Part shown: positions 1 to 10,895 of the stretch, piece after piece
Position numbering within the stretch: position 1 is the stretch's first letter
Layout: the number at the start of each line of letters is the position of its first letter
Source of the DNA: Pyrrhosoma nymphula
Taxonomy: Eukaryota > Arthropoda > Insecta > Odonata > Coenagrionidae
DNA: 64,000 nucleotides
Assembly: GCA_963573305.1 (NCBI GenBank)
Contig: OY754327.1
Coordinates: forward strand, 187,434,386-187,498,385
Reading direction: 5' to 3'
Program-made: the position numbers and the translations under genes
The notes under the pieces: model-generated
The model's database searches: none
The model's input: only the letters and a program-made list of their open reading frames with translations
Told to the model about the DNA's origin: nothing

Positions 1-404
1 TGAAAGCGGTGCTAATATTAGTATATTAGCGTCAAATTGCTTTCCCAATTCGCCATATTTTACGGCATCATGGCAAACCGTGTCCTCACCCGTATTGTGG
101 ATGAGGTTTCGATTGTGATGAGAGATCATGGCAATGATAGAGGTGCAAATGACCTGATCTGTCGACGCACACACATTATCTAGCCAGTTTCATTCATTCG
201 TTACATGGTATATTATTTGCACATGTGAAAAGATCGCCAGCAATTATTTCCTCGAAATTGTTTTAGGAAAGGTATTTCAAAGATATTCTTCTCCAAAGAA
301 GAAGAACAGTTATTTCCAGGATTTATTTGGTCACCACTTACGAAGAAAAGCGATGACAAAACATCCAGGATATAAGGATGAATGGAAATAAGATGTAGAA
401 GGTT
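1..404. other. Unassigned intergenic sequence
   Basis: Mixed-composition sequence with no open frame, RNA gene or repeat structure that I can support. It runs directly into the LINE remnant that follows and may include its more decayed upstream part. Confidence 0.4.
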
Positions 405-1330
405 TTAAGGGACTATGGAGTGAATGAGCAGCTATTGAATGTTAGGAGGGCGATGTATAATAAGATTAAGGATAGTGTAAGGTTAACTGAAATGACCTCG
501 AGGGCCTGATACGAAATAAAACGAGTAGGTATGCGCAATATCACCGCAACTGTTGCGTGCGCGAGGTCTGCTAGATCACTGTCAGAAAGCCCACAAGGAA
601 TACAGAAAAGCTCCTGGATACTTTTGCGGAGCAACAAGGGAGAATGGAAATTAGGGTAAACAACTAGACCAAAGTAGTGGTTTTTAAGAAGGATAATAGG
701 GAGAATAATTGTATGAATGGTGAAGAATTTGAAAAAAATGGTAATTTTGTGTACCTAGGCCGAATGATTGCGAAAGATGTAAGGATAAATGAGGTGATGA
801 AGAGACGAGAGAATGCTGGAAGGGAAGGCGGAGATAAGTGTTTGGAGAACATCAAAGGATGAATGAGTCTGAGGAAGCGAAAATCGCAGAGTGCACTTTA
901 TTGCATGACACTAAAACTTTGCTGTGTCAAGTTGAACAGATAATAAGTGTAGGCTAAATGCGGTGGCGGTATCGATGAGAATTTTTTTCGGTCAAAGTAG
1001 GAGGGATATGGTTAGGAATGAGTGGGCGACGAAGGAATGTGGAATGGATGCCATAGGAATGGACACTCTGAATGAAAGGAGCGTGCTCCGTTGGTTTGGT
1101 CACGTCGAGAGAATGTACATACGAGAGCCGAATGACTAAATCTGCAGATATGTGATAGTGAGGAGTGATTGGTGTTGGAGGAAGTGGTAGACGTAGTGGA
1201 AGTCACGGATGAGTGTGGTAGAGGAGACTCTCAGGAGGAGGAAGATTAGGAGTCTTATGGACAAAAGAGTACGTATGAAGCAACAAATGAATGTGGCAGA
1301 AGCTAAGCAGGTTTGCAAGGATATAGCTGT
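405..1330 (+). pseudogene. Decayed non-LTR retrotransposon (RT thumb and C-terminal region)
   Basis: Remnant of a LINE reverse transcriptase read in several frames. Around 409-510 a frame reads DYGVNEQLLNVRRAMYNKIK, like the stretch just before the catalytic RT motifs in arthropod endonuclease-reverse transcriptases. The catalytic core itself appears to be deleted. At 677-862 an open stretch has the downstream pattern NGEEFE...FVYLGRMIAKDVRINE, the usual YLG motif after the RT fingers and palm. At 1012-1120 the frame gives NEWATKECGMD and then SVLRWFGHVERM, the conserved LRWFGHVERM end of these proteins. Stops and frameshifts separate the pieces. The endonuclease domain is not seen. This LINE differs from the TAGATG-tailed family elsewhere in the window. 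Confidence 0.7.
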
Positions 1331-2585
1331 AAGGAGGTAATTATTAAAATCGAAGCCAGTTTTCCAGGTTTAACGCAGGGAGATGAGCTAATTTTTCTCT
1401 GCTTTACCCGAAAGGGAACGGCGTGATGGCTTTGTTCGTATTCATGAAGACTGGAATAAAATGGACTTCTTTCCAGTCGTGTGGTATCCTACCATTCGTT
1501 AATTGTTTCTTAAATATAGTTTAGGGAAATTGTGCGCCTAGCTCCTCAAGCACGCTTGCAGTTGTTCGAACGTCACCATCTGCTTCCTCTTCCATGGTTA
1601 CAATGCAGACCAAAACCAAGGACGCGATTCGGAGGGTGAGGATTTTGAGCAATCCTTGTGCTATAGCGATCAGGAAGAAATGGCGAGCAAAGGCAAGTTG
1701 GAAGACGCCAAATGCATGCAACCACAGCCCGCCATAATCGCTATCCCCTTTTCCATTGACTTACCATTCTGACAAGTAGAGGCGTGTTGGACGCATGACA
1801 ACTTTTGTCTCTCTCGATGGATGTGCAAATTGAGACTTATTTTCATGCTATATTTCATAATTAAGTTTATGAGGCAAATTTTTTAGAGCAAATAATACGT
1901 CACTCTTCAGATAATATAGTGCTTACAATTTAAAAATTTTTAGCTAACGTAATTTTTTCGCAAAGGGCGTGTTGCTCTGTTTTCGGGCGGCGAAATCACA
2001 ATATGATAAAATAAATTCTTTCGTGAGCAATGAAGCATCCAACTGCTTGTCGGCCCAGCGCCTTCCCTTACGATGCGATAGACATTTCAAGAGAGGCAGT
2101 CCGTCCGTATGCGGGGAGGCATGGACGCCCGTTAAACTTGTGCTCAGCCATTGAGGCCGAGATGCTCATAAGACAATGAAAGAATTCTTGCTTTTCACAA
2201 AACAACATATGTATTTACTGTATGAAGCAAAGCGGACGGCCGAATACGGCAGAATGGCGGACGAGCCACGCCCACGTCACACAGATATTAGCAGCCATCA
2301 GACGGTGATGCGATATGACATAGCATAATGTGATGTGGAGGAGTCCAAGGTGGTACCCTACCTTGCACCCATGTAGTCCTAATTTCGTTCCAAATAAAGA
2401 GGCTATATCTCTCTCTCCGTATGCAACTCCATGAGCGAGTTTGCCAGAGGCACCCACTTCTAAGACATCCCTCTTTCTTGAGAACTGCGACTCGAAAGAG
2501 GGCTGTGTTGGGATATCAAGTGCTCGAAGTTAGGTCGAGTGCTAACTAACGAGCGAACGGAGAAGTCGACGCGAAGAAAAACACT
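1331..2585. other. No recognisable feature
   Basis: About 1.25 kb without a convincing gene, RNA or repeat. Short open frames on both strands show no family motifs and overlap one another, as expected by chance. Confidence 0.4.
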
Positions 2586-2605
2586 AAGAAGGAATGCGTT
2601 TGCCG

Positions 2606-2682
2606 TTGGCGGGAGGGAGGGAGGGATTGGGGGGGGAGGGAGGGGGGAGTTGCAAGGGGGCGGGGCGCGAGGGGGCGGGAGG
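2606..2682 (+). repeat. G-rich low-complexity tract, G-quadruplex potential
   Basis: A run of GGGA and longer G tracts: many blocks of three or more G separated by one or two bases, followed by GGGGGCGGGGCGCGAGGGGGCGGG. This fits the pattern of four or more closely spaced G tracts needed for an intramolecular G-quadruplex. No gene is seen next to it. Confidence 0.7.
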
Positions 2683-3690
2683 GCAACACAGCGAAATGTT
2701 TCGCCAACGGAATAAGGAGGCCGGTTGGAAGTGTTGAATAGTGAGAGTTAATTCTGAAAGTTTACTTAATTATAGAACCTTTGAAAGTCTTATTCGAAAG
2801 GGCAGAAATCAGTGATATTATATATTTACAGCATCATTCATGGTTAACTCAAGCACAGTGATGTGATCACCATTAAAAAAAACAAATGGGCGTCGACTCT
2901 TCTAAGTTGTGGAGTGGTTTTCACGATGTCGAGTAAATAAATAGGGAGTAAACTCACATCGAAAGAAAATGACATATGATGGGGGGGGGAGGGCGGAGGG
3001 AGAGATAGCAGGGGACGGCTGGCGATTCGACGCCCGTACGGAAGAGATAACGAGGAGTGGAGTGGCCATGGAATTGGAAAATAGAACAGTTGAGAGCGAT
3101 ACGTGTAGAACGTGGCAAGAATATGGGAGCTTGGGATAGGAGTGGCACGCCTACTTTAACTTTGAAATCGCATTGGCTTTTAAGGTGTTTTGAAATAGTC
3201 GATTCCGGGTAAATTATCCGACAACTTATCATTAAAAGTAGAAAATAGATTCATTAATAAATCTGCTAAGATTGGAGATCATGGGAAAGTCCCATAATCC
3301 CCAACACGGAGGGTAATTATTAGAAATATTTGGATCCGAAAGCAGGGACGAGTCGGCCGTAACTATTGCCATCAAATATTGCGAGAATTATTTTTCTCAG
3401 GCAAACGCAAACGCATGACCACAAAGGCCGAATAATTTGAAAAACACCGGCCACTGCATAAAAGATATGATACAGGATTCTCTCCATGGGGATTTAGAAT
3501 TTTGATGAAAAAATACACCGTTATAATAGCATATAAATACATCGTAAAACCCGTAAATCTACCACAGTCTTGATTTATATTTACTATCGCTCACAATTTA
3601 TAATCAAAATCATTCATTCTCAATCGAATCGAGTGAATGTTTAACAGATTCACTCGAGTACCGGACTGGTACTCTCTGCGAATTCCATTT
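2683..3690. other. No recognisable feature
   Basis: AT-rich sequence with short chance open frames. A G run lies at 2981-2990. Nothing else is supported. Confidence 0.4.
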
Positions 3691-3811
3691 CCACGAGAGG
3701 CCACCACCGCAGGGAGGGGCGACCACAGCTTTTCCACGTGTCATGAGCCCTCTCGCTAAGGGGGAGGGAGAAGGAGGAGGGGAAAACGGAGAAAAAGAGT
3801 CCGCTCCAGTT

Positions 3812-3830
3812 GGGGGGGGGGGGGGGGGGG
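3812..3830 (+). repeat. Poly-G run of 19 bases
   Basis: An uninterrupted run of 19 G inside a purine-rich block (3750-3840). Its exact length should be treated with caution, because long homopolymers are error-prone in sequencing and assembly. Confidence 0.85.
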
Positions 3831-4029
3831 AGCCAACCGCCGCCAGGACCCCCACCGGATTCGTCCGGAATTCAACCCCGTGAATGAAACTATGTCGAAA
3901 GGAAAAGTAATTTAAGACTAGGAATTTGAAATTTTAAATCCTTCAGCAATAAAGACCAAGAACTTATAAAATAATTGATATATCATCAAATTACGACATG
4001 TGATATCCAAGAAACCTCAAATTTTAAGG

Positions 4030-6670
4030 CGTTCACATATTTATGCATAATGGAGCAAGAATAGATAAAAGAGCAAAGGCTGGAGTAGGAGAACTTATGC
4101 ATGAAAATTATAAGGATAATATAGAGGAATGTAAGTACATACCAGAGAGGATAATAGCAGTAGAGCTAAGAATAAATAAACGAAAAATGAATATCATTTC
4201 CGTCCGTAGTCCACAAGAATGTAAACCTAAGGCTGAGAAAGAATCCTTTTACATAAAATTACATGAAGATATGAATTCTATAACACATGGGAAACACATT
4301 GTATTAGCTAGGGGGCTCGTATTCTATTCCAGAAATCAAACACAAATTCAACGAACGCATTTTGACTAATAATGGATAAATGATAATAAATTTGTGCGCA
4401 AATATTGAAATGAGAATCGAATAAACGCTTTTCGATCATCAAGAAAAATATAAATATACTTTTGAAAATTTTAGAGGGCAAAAATAAACCACTTACTAGA
4501 TATATTTATATTGGCAGAGGTATATAACCATCATGAAAATGAGATATCAGAAATCTGAACTCAGATAATGTAGGTAGGTAGTGACCATGAGCAATAATAG
4601 ATTAGAAAAGCAAAATGGTCGCCAAAACTAAAATAGCCATATAAAATGAAATAAAATAGAATATGAAGTCACTACGGAATGATTCAAACCAACAACTATA
4701 CCAAAAAACGATTAGCTAGAAAAATCCAAAGGTTTATCCCATAGTAGAGAGAGATAGCATAAATCAGAGCTGGGACAAAATCAAACGGAGCATAGAAGAT
4801 GCGGAAATGGAAGCTATTGGCATGAAACTAGTCAAAAGAATAGAAAATTTAAAAAATACCATGCTTCTGAAACGAAGTCATAGTAAAATGTGAAGAAAAA
4901 AGGGCCGTCTACTTAACATAAGTATAATTACCATTTAAGTGATCTACCGGCTAAGGTAGGTTAAAATGGAAGAGAGTAAAAATTCTCTAGAATTTTACGT
5001 ACGCAGACATCCTACCCTTCGTCATCCCGTCCATAAAACCTATTCTCTTTCTTATATCTCAAATAAATTCCTGAAGCCAAGTCCAACTATAAAAACACCC
5101 GAAGCGAAACAAATTTCACAATTAAACTTCTGAAAAAAAGATCACTGGGAGGACTTCTCTTGAAGGATTGAAATGACTTTTATGTTCTCCAGAAATTAAT
5201 TTGGAGATTGATGTGACAGCAAAGAGAAGAGATTAATGAACTGGTGGAAATGAACTAGATAATCGAAGGAACATGGGTGACATATTTCAGTGCATTATCC
5301 AAACGATCTGACGTTCCTATTAATGGCATTGTGTGCGACATAAGAGTAGAAATGAACGACAACAGTTCAGACATTAAATATTGAGAAGTGGAAGAAGCAC
5401 TGAAATCCTAGAAAAACAGGAAGTCTCCAAGCCAAGTTCGAATTCCTAATGAATTTCTTCCTTATGGAGTCACACACCTCACAAATGAATTGCGAAAAAC
5501 CTAATAAGTAGTATTATAAATTACCAAAAATAGTAGACCACTCTATATTTAGCACAGCAAAAGTTTTCTATAAAATAGAAAATAAGAAAGTGTCATCAAA
5601 TTATAGGGGCACAAATCGGCTCGAAACAAGATTAAAAATTAAAACTAGAATAACTACCAAGAAAATAGGTGACAATATAACCATGGTGGACGAACAGCAT
5701 GGCTATCGATGAAGGAAGATCATATATACGGGCTTCATCGTAATGATGAGACGGGTTATCGAGAAATCTATTGCATGCAACAAACCTGCCAACATTTGCT
5801 TAAAGATCTAACAAGAGCTTTTGACCGAATCTAAAATAAAGATATTATTCATATACGTAATCTAGAATCGAATCGTCCATAGTAAACTTATCAAAACCAT
5901 CCGAAGCATATTTACAGATAAATATGTTAAAGAAACAGTCGGATAAAAACAAACATGTCACAAGCTACTCAGGGCTGGTGTTTGGCAAGGTGATTGACTA
6001 ACCCTTTATTATTCAACACAGTTATGCATCAAGCCATTTAGAACAAAAAAGTGGATAAGATCGTAAAATCTGTGATGAAGAAATAAAAATTGAATGTAAT
6101 GCTGCAGACGTTGTCCTTATAGCCAATAATGAATACGATTAAGAAAGACTGTTACACATATATTCAACAGTACAACAAGTAAAGTGCTGAAGATAATAAA
6201 AAATTCAGACAAAAGTGTGACGACTTCAGCAGAACAGCTTCGATGCAAATTAAAGCTAGATGGTAAAATCATGCAATAGGAAATGTCCTTCAAATACTTA
6301 GAACTAGAGCTGTCCCACTGTCGAAATACAGAGGAAGGAGCAAAAAGCAAGTGCTCGAGGAAAATAAAATTCCTCAATGGTACCATATGGAAAAATACGT
6401 ACCTATGTAAAAAAGAAGATTAATGCATGAATATACAATGCAACAGTCCAATAAGCGATAGTATCTAGTAAATGGCAGAGACTAGGCCGGAGACAAATCA
6501 AACCTTCTGAGACTTGTAGAAACCGGAGGGTTGTAAATCCCTAGAAAAATTATCATAGGGAAAACCTTATTGGATAGAATGAGAAGTGAAAGCATCAGAA
6601 AGACCTGCCATGTGGAGAATATCAACGAATGGGTGAACGGGCGGAAGCAGGAATAGAATAATGGCATACG
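4030..6670 (+). pseudogene. Decayed RTE-like LINE (endonuclease and reverse transcriptase)
   Basis: A near full-length but heavily mutated non-LTR retrotransposon. The N-terminal part (4043-4369, 108 residues open) matches the endonuclease family often annotated as craniofacial development protein 2-like: RAKAGVGELMHENYKDNIEE, then MNIISV, PKAEKESFYIKL and HIVLARG. About 1 kb is unreadable after this. RT pieces follow in shifting frames: RKSPSQVRIPNEFLPYG near 5417, VDEQHGYR near 5688, the aspartate motif LTRAFDRI near 5807, a degraded QGD-SPLLFN-like site near 5985, a degraded ADDVVLIA-like site near 6100, and SFKYLELELS near 6285. The C-terminal end reads GKTLLDRMRSESIRKTC and NINEWVNGRKQE near 6560-6660. 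Order and spacing support one inactivated element. A short reverse-strand fragment of another LINE seems to lie inside it. Confidence 0.75.
4935..5075 (-). pseudogene. LINE 3'-end fragment nested in another LINE
   Basis: The plus strand holds gatctaccggctaagg and then gtccataaaacctattctct. The same two blocks, in the same order, occur at the 3' end of the reverse-strand LINE near 56465-56620 (gtctaccggttaaag and gtccataaaatctattctct). On the minus strand the second block reads like RIGFMDG, the terminal RxxFMDRVKKGR pattern of that LINE type. It interrupts the plus-strand RTE-like element, so it was probably inserted later. Confidence 0.55.
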
Positions 6671-6825
6671 TTTAAAAAAATGCTGAATTTTGATACCTAC
6701 ACCTAAATTTCTATAAATGATGACGAACTATGCTGCCACATTTTTCCTCAACTGATTTAATTCAACGAAAAAAATGCACCACGATTGCACCTGGTTTCCC
6801 GTGAATAACCTTCAGCACACTACTG

Positions 6826-7203
6826 ATGCCCCGTTTACATAAAAGCCGTACTTACGTACCGATGCAGTAACCCAACATGCGTTTACACGGCATTGGCGTT
6901 ACAGCTGTAACCCTGTGCTGCCCTCTCCAGGAATACATTTTGCAATATTCGGAACGGCTTCAAGAGCAAATGAAACGCTTCTCTGTTCATCAAACACAGT
7001 TACATTACGCCGTTATCTATTTTGTGTTCCTTTTCTGAGTAACGCGCTTCAAATTTCCGGTTCCTCCCCCGCAACGCCAGTTCCAACCAACGTAAGGTAG
7101 GCAGCGTCATGAACAGTATAGGGACGTGCGTTTCCACGGCATTTTGGGCCTCTTACGGGGTTTAGGTCCGTCGTAATTACGGGCATTAGTGTAAACGGGG
7201 CAT
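6826..7203. mobile_element. MITE with 14-bp terminal inverted repeats ATGCCCCGTTTACA
   Basis: The left end reads ATGCCCCGTTTACA (6826-6839) and the right end is its exact reverse complement TGTAAACGGGGCAT (7190-7203). The 378-bp interior has no transposase; the open frames across it show no motifs. GCCCCGTTTACA-type ends are seen on PIF/Harbinger-like and other non-autonomous DNA elements, but I cannot fix the superfamily because the flanks show no clear duplication beyond two or three bases. Confidence 0.7.
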
Positions 7204-7659
7204 GAGCCATTTTCCCGCAATGCGTAAATGGTGAGTGCAAAATTTGGATAGCAGGAGGTGAGCAGAGGACTCGAGGCGGAGCCCGAAACGAAAGACTCCA
7301 ATCGTTCCAGCTAGTGCGCGTGGACGTTTCTCTCCAGTGCATTCCTTCCACTAGCGCGTTAGTGGAGTTAATCTGACTCCAGTTTCGTTAGCCCCGATGC
7401 TCCAAATCCCTCCTCACCGGCTCTCGGCGACGTTAAGCTATTCCCTCAAAGGTCTTGAGTGCCAACCCTTCAATTTTTTTCCATCTCGGTCCCGATTTTC
7501 CAATGGGACATGGTGGGTGTCCACAATTTGCGGAAGCAGTAGCATGTACATACGTAAATAAAACCATAAATAATGGTCAATATCTTATGGACAGGTTTAA
7601 ATATTTAAATTTATTTAAATTAAATGTTAATCTTATCAATAAGTTCAAAGTATTACACG
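7204..7659. other. No recognisable feature
   Basis: Moderate GC then AT-rich sequence. Nothing is supported. Confidence 0.35.
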
Positions 7660-8140
7660 TCGAGTTTTAAACCGTCCAAACGCCTCCCAAGACTGTGAGG
7701 AGGGTAGGGGGGGAAGGGAAGGAAAGGCGGAGGGGGGGGGGGCAGTAGACCAAAAACACCACGAACCCTTCGACAAATCGATGAGAAAGGCGATCCCCGC
7801 CGGGGTTCATGTCGGGCGCCGGCGCCCTCACAACCTGCACAAACCAGAAAGGGGGGGGGTCCCCATCCCCCCCACCCCTGGGCCTCAGCGGCGGCGCCAA
7901 CCCAGATGCCCGCGCAGCGACGCCGCGTCGCGCCAATCAATTGGCGACGGCCACCCCTTCGTCGCCCCCATTCGCTCGTTTTGCCCTCCTGAGCCCCAAC
8001 TGGAGGGGGGGTTCGAAATACGGGGGGCGGGGGGGGGAGAGGAGAGGGGGTGGTCCCGCTGCCAACAATGCTGGGGACGGGGGTGCGGCAGGGAGCAGCG
8101 AGGGTTATCGGGATATAGGAAGGCCACGCCTGTAAACAAT
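7660..8140. other. GC- and CpG-rich block with G and C runs
   Basis: This block contrasts strongly with the AT-rich flanks, is rich in CpG, and has several G runs of 8-10 bases. Long open frames appear on both strands (up to 169 codons on the minus strand), but they overlap in all frames and consist of low-complexity Pro, Gly and Arg. That is what a stop-poor GC-rich sequence gives by chance. It could be a CpG island or the first exon or promoter of an unseen gene. Confidence 0.5.
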
Positions 8141-9090
8141 GGAATCCCTCTGAAGGAAACATCAGCTACCCAAATCCAGGTGAATTATAAACTGGTACAA
8201 CAATTTAACAATCAAATGACAATTATATTTAACGATTAATTCAGTAATTTTGCAAAGAGACAAAAAGAAAATTAAAATTAAAAGAGAAAATCAAGTCCTC
8301 TGAATTCTCCCTCTCACCTGAAAACCTCTCCTAGGCATACCTACGGTGAAATACTGCGCCTGGAATTTGATAAACCTCGGCCGGAAATTCTTCTCACTTT
8401 TTTCTTCTAACATATTTTTACGGGAAGCCGGTACTCTCATCAATGATATAATCCATGAAACACAAAATTTCGGTCTGCATGCCATACGCACACCCAATAG
8501 TGTGACTTAAGGACTTAAGAAAACAATCACCACCTATAGAAATGAAGCAAAAAGCACAACGGTAACCCCACCTCTTTCGTTTGAGACGTGAAGCACTACT
8601 CACTGTCCAACGAGAGGAAGGAGAACCACCGGAAGCTGTACACAATTGGTAGCTAGAGCTAAGTTAACGTACAGCGGCACACTACAGACGTGGGGAGTGC
8701 ATTTTTCACGTGGTCCAAGGCGATTAAATGTATGAACTGAAAGATCCTTCATTGTTTCCCTGAATGAACGAATTTTATTTTCACGAGCTGCAGTTCATTT
8801 CTTACACCAATTAATTACAACTGCTTGAAAAATGCATAAGTTTACGTACAAACAGTAAATTAATGTCACACTTTCACAGTGGGGGTGTGTAATTATCTTT
8901 TGTTAGTTTTGCAATTGAAAGTGCTTATCGAAAAAGAAATACTGACGGTAATCGTTGGAAATATTTAAGTCGGAAAGTTAGACGAAAAAGAATGCGGTTA
9001 GAAGTGAATGTTTTGGTGCTACGCTGAAAATAGCGCACTGCCATGTTGGCTTTGATTTTGACTTCAATCGGCAGTATACACCAAACTGCA
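8141..9090. other. AT-rich, no recognisable feature
   Basis: No gene, RNA or repeat structure is supported here. Confidence 0.35.
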
Positions 9091-9094
9091 TTAC

Positions 9095-9495
9095 TCAATG
9101 TATGGGCGCTTTGGTACAAATTTTTAATCTTTAAACCACTACAGAGAACTAAGTTCTCACAAAAAATAGGCTCCGTGTTCACACCGAATATGGAAACCGA
9201 AAGGGGCAACTTGGTTACGCTACTTTAAATTAAATGTCCGGAAAAATTTCGGCCGGCAGGACCATCGGTAAGAATTAAATGCCGGCTTTAAAAGGTTAAA
9301 TCCAATGTCAGTATCCACAAAGTCATGACAAATAAATGTAGAGATCCTAATTTATACTAATAACCCATCGCAATAATTGTTTTCAACCCTGCTTAGCAGA
9401 AATACGGAAATTCAAGATTTGATTATTTTTATATTGACCCATATGGAAAATGAGCTAGACAGGCCTGCATATTTTTACTATTTAAGAATATTTAT
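9095..9495. repeat. Dispersed repeat, copy 1
   Basis: Two blocks here, atgggcgctttggtacaaatttt near 9100 and a longer block at 9370-9495 containing cagaaatacgg, gaccCATATGGAaAATGAGC and agacaggcctgcatat, recur in the same order and orientation near 31424-31640 (copy 2). Identity is roughly three quarters by eye. No coding capacity is visible. It is an old interspersed repeat of unknown class. Confidence 0.6.
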
Positions 9496-9547
9496 AATTT
9501 AATTATCCAGAGAAAGAAAATTATTGATGATGTTCTGAACCCTTCAA

Positions 9548-9800
9548 AAAGATTTCTATTAACGCATAACTCAGTAAATAGTAAATAATAGTAAAGACTA
9601 CTACCGAATATCCAGTCATAAAATATTTTTTTTTCTTAGAGGATATTCGATGTATTTTTATGATGGTTTTGTATTTGTCTCGAGAAGCAATAAGTTTGTG
9701 AGCCACTTATCATTTTGCTCGGTATCTTTACAGATATTGAAAGGTAGTAACTATTTACTGAGTTATGCGTAGTTGAAAATCAATTTCTTCAAAGATTTCA
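9548..9800. mobile_element. Inverted-repeat element (possible MITE)
   Basis: The segment acgcataactcagtaaatag (about 9560-9580) is repeated as its reverse complement ctatttactgagttatgcgt (about 9750-9770), and weaker pairing extends outward (cttcaaaaagatttc against gatttcttcaaag-like sequence). The interior is AT-rich and non-coding. No target duplication was found. Confidence 0.5.
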
Positions 9801-10532
9801 GTTTTTCTTGGAATTATGTGAGGTTAATGTCGATTTTCTGGGGCCCTACCACCAGGATAATGATTAAGTTCACAGTTCATTGCTATATTTGGTATTTTAG
9901 AAAGTTTATATTATAGTGGAGGTGGTTATGCCTCCACCCCTTCCCTCGCTGAGCGGTCGGGCGGGACGGTCGGGCGCCCGTGAGCTTCGTCCTAAAGAGT
10001 AGACCTTCACTGCCAGATTTAATTCTGGCTTTTTAAATTTCTTCTGATTTTACGGCTATAAACTTCAATATCTCAAAAACTGTATAAGATAAATTCGTCA
10101 AGTAAAAAGCGTTAGTTAGTTAAAAATTTGATTGATTGATTGTTGCTGTGGTCATATAAAACACCCTTAGAAAAATGCTTCTTTTTCGGAACTTAGAGTA
10201 CATCAATATTTTTACTTCGGGAAGGCACTTTAAAAAGAATCTAGTCTAACAAGGAAAAACGTCAAACACTGTTTCCTATTCCAATTTAATTTACAGACTC
10301 GACACACTACTTGACTTTTTGCAGCATCTCTTTTAAATATCTAGCTGTTCGTCGCAGCCTGCAATACAATTCAGATATTATAACTGTTTCGCAAGGATTC
10401 CAAGTACTAGACGCGATTTCTAGGTGCGGACTGACTAGAGAAAAATATCTTAATTTGAAACGAACAAAAATATTGTGCGTTGATTCTGCGATTACATCAT
10501 TCTGTATCCATGTATATTAAAACTAAGGGAAG
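9801..10532. other. No recognisable feature
   Basis: AT-rich with a short GC-rich patch near 9930-9990. No supported gene. Confidence 0.35.
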
Positions 10533-10704
10533 TGAGCTCTACGGCCTCTTAAAGTGAAATCGGTCGGTCGAGAGGTTGTGGTTGGTCACTCGCGTGGATT
10601 TACTCCCTTTTTCCCCGCAAACCAACACAACAATTGTGGTGTAATTTTGACGAGTGGTGCCAATTTATTACGGCCATTGGAGATTTTTATACCTTGTCAT
10701 ATAA

Positions 10705-10895
10705 ATATTGGGGAGCGTGGTGGCCTAGTGGGTAGAGCGCTTGGCTACCGATCGAAGGGTCCCGGGTTCAAATCCGGGTGAAGCCTTTGGACGCCGAAAT
10801 CCTTGGGAGTGCGAGGTGGCCCAGGGAAAGGAACTGGCCCCCCCTACCCTGAATGTGTGAAATTCACACGCCTGTGGCTTAGTCCGGGGTGAGCT
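10705..10895 (+). mobile_element. tRNA-derived SINE
   Basis: The head resembles a tRNA: A-box TGGCCTAGTGG at 10720-10731, followed by GTAGAGCGCTTGGC, and B-box GGTTCAAATCC at 10765-10775 inside a well-paired T-arm (cccgg...ccggg). The acceptor stem does not pair, so this is not a functional tRNA gene. About 110 bp of unrelated body sequence follows before the LINE begins. RNA polymerase III transcription from the A and B boxes is expected of the class. Confidence 0.75.

Noticed and set aside
7653..8239. Overlapping long open frames on both strands
   Set aside because: They appear in most frames at once and encode low-complexity Pro, Gly and Arg, as expected in GC-rich DNA without stops.
10711..10787. 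Possible functional tRNA gene
   Set aside because: A and B boxes and a T-arm are present, but the acceptor stem does not pair and a SINE body follows.
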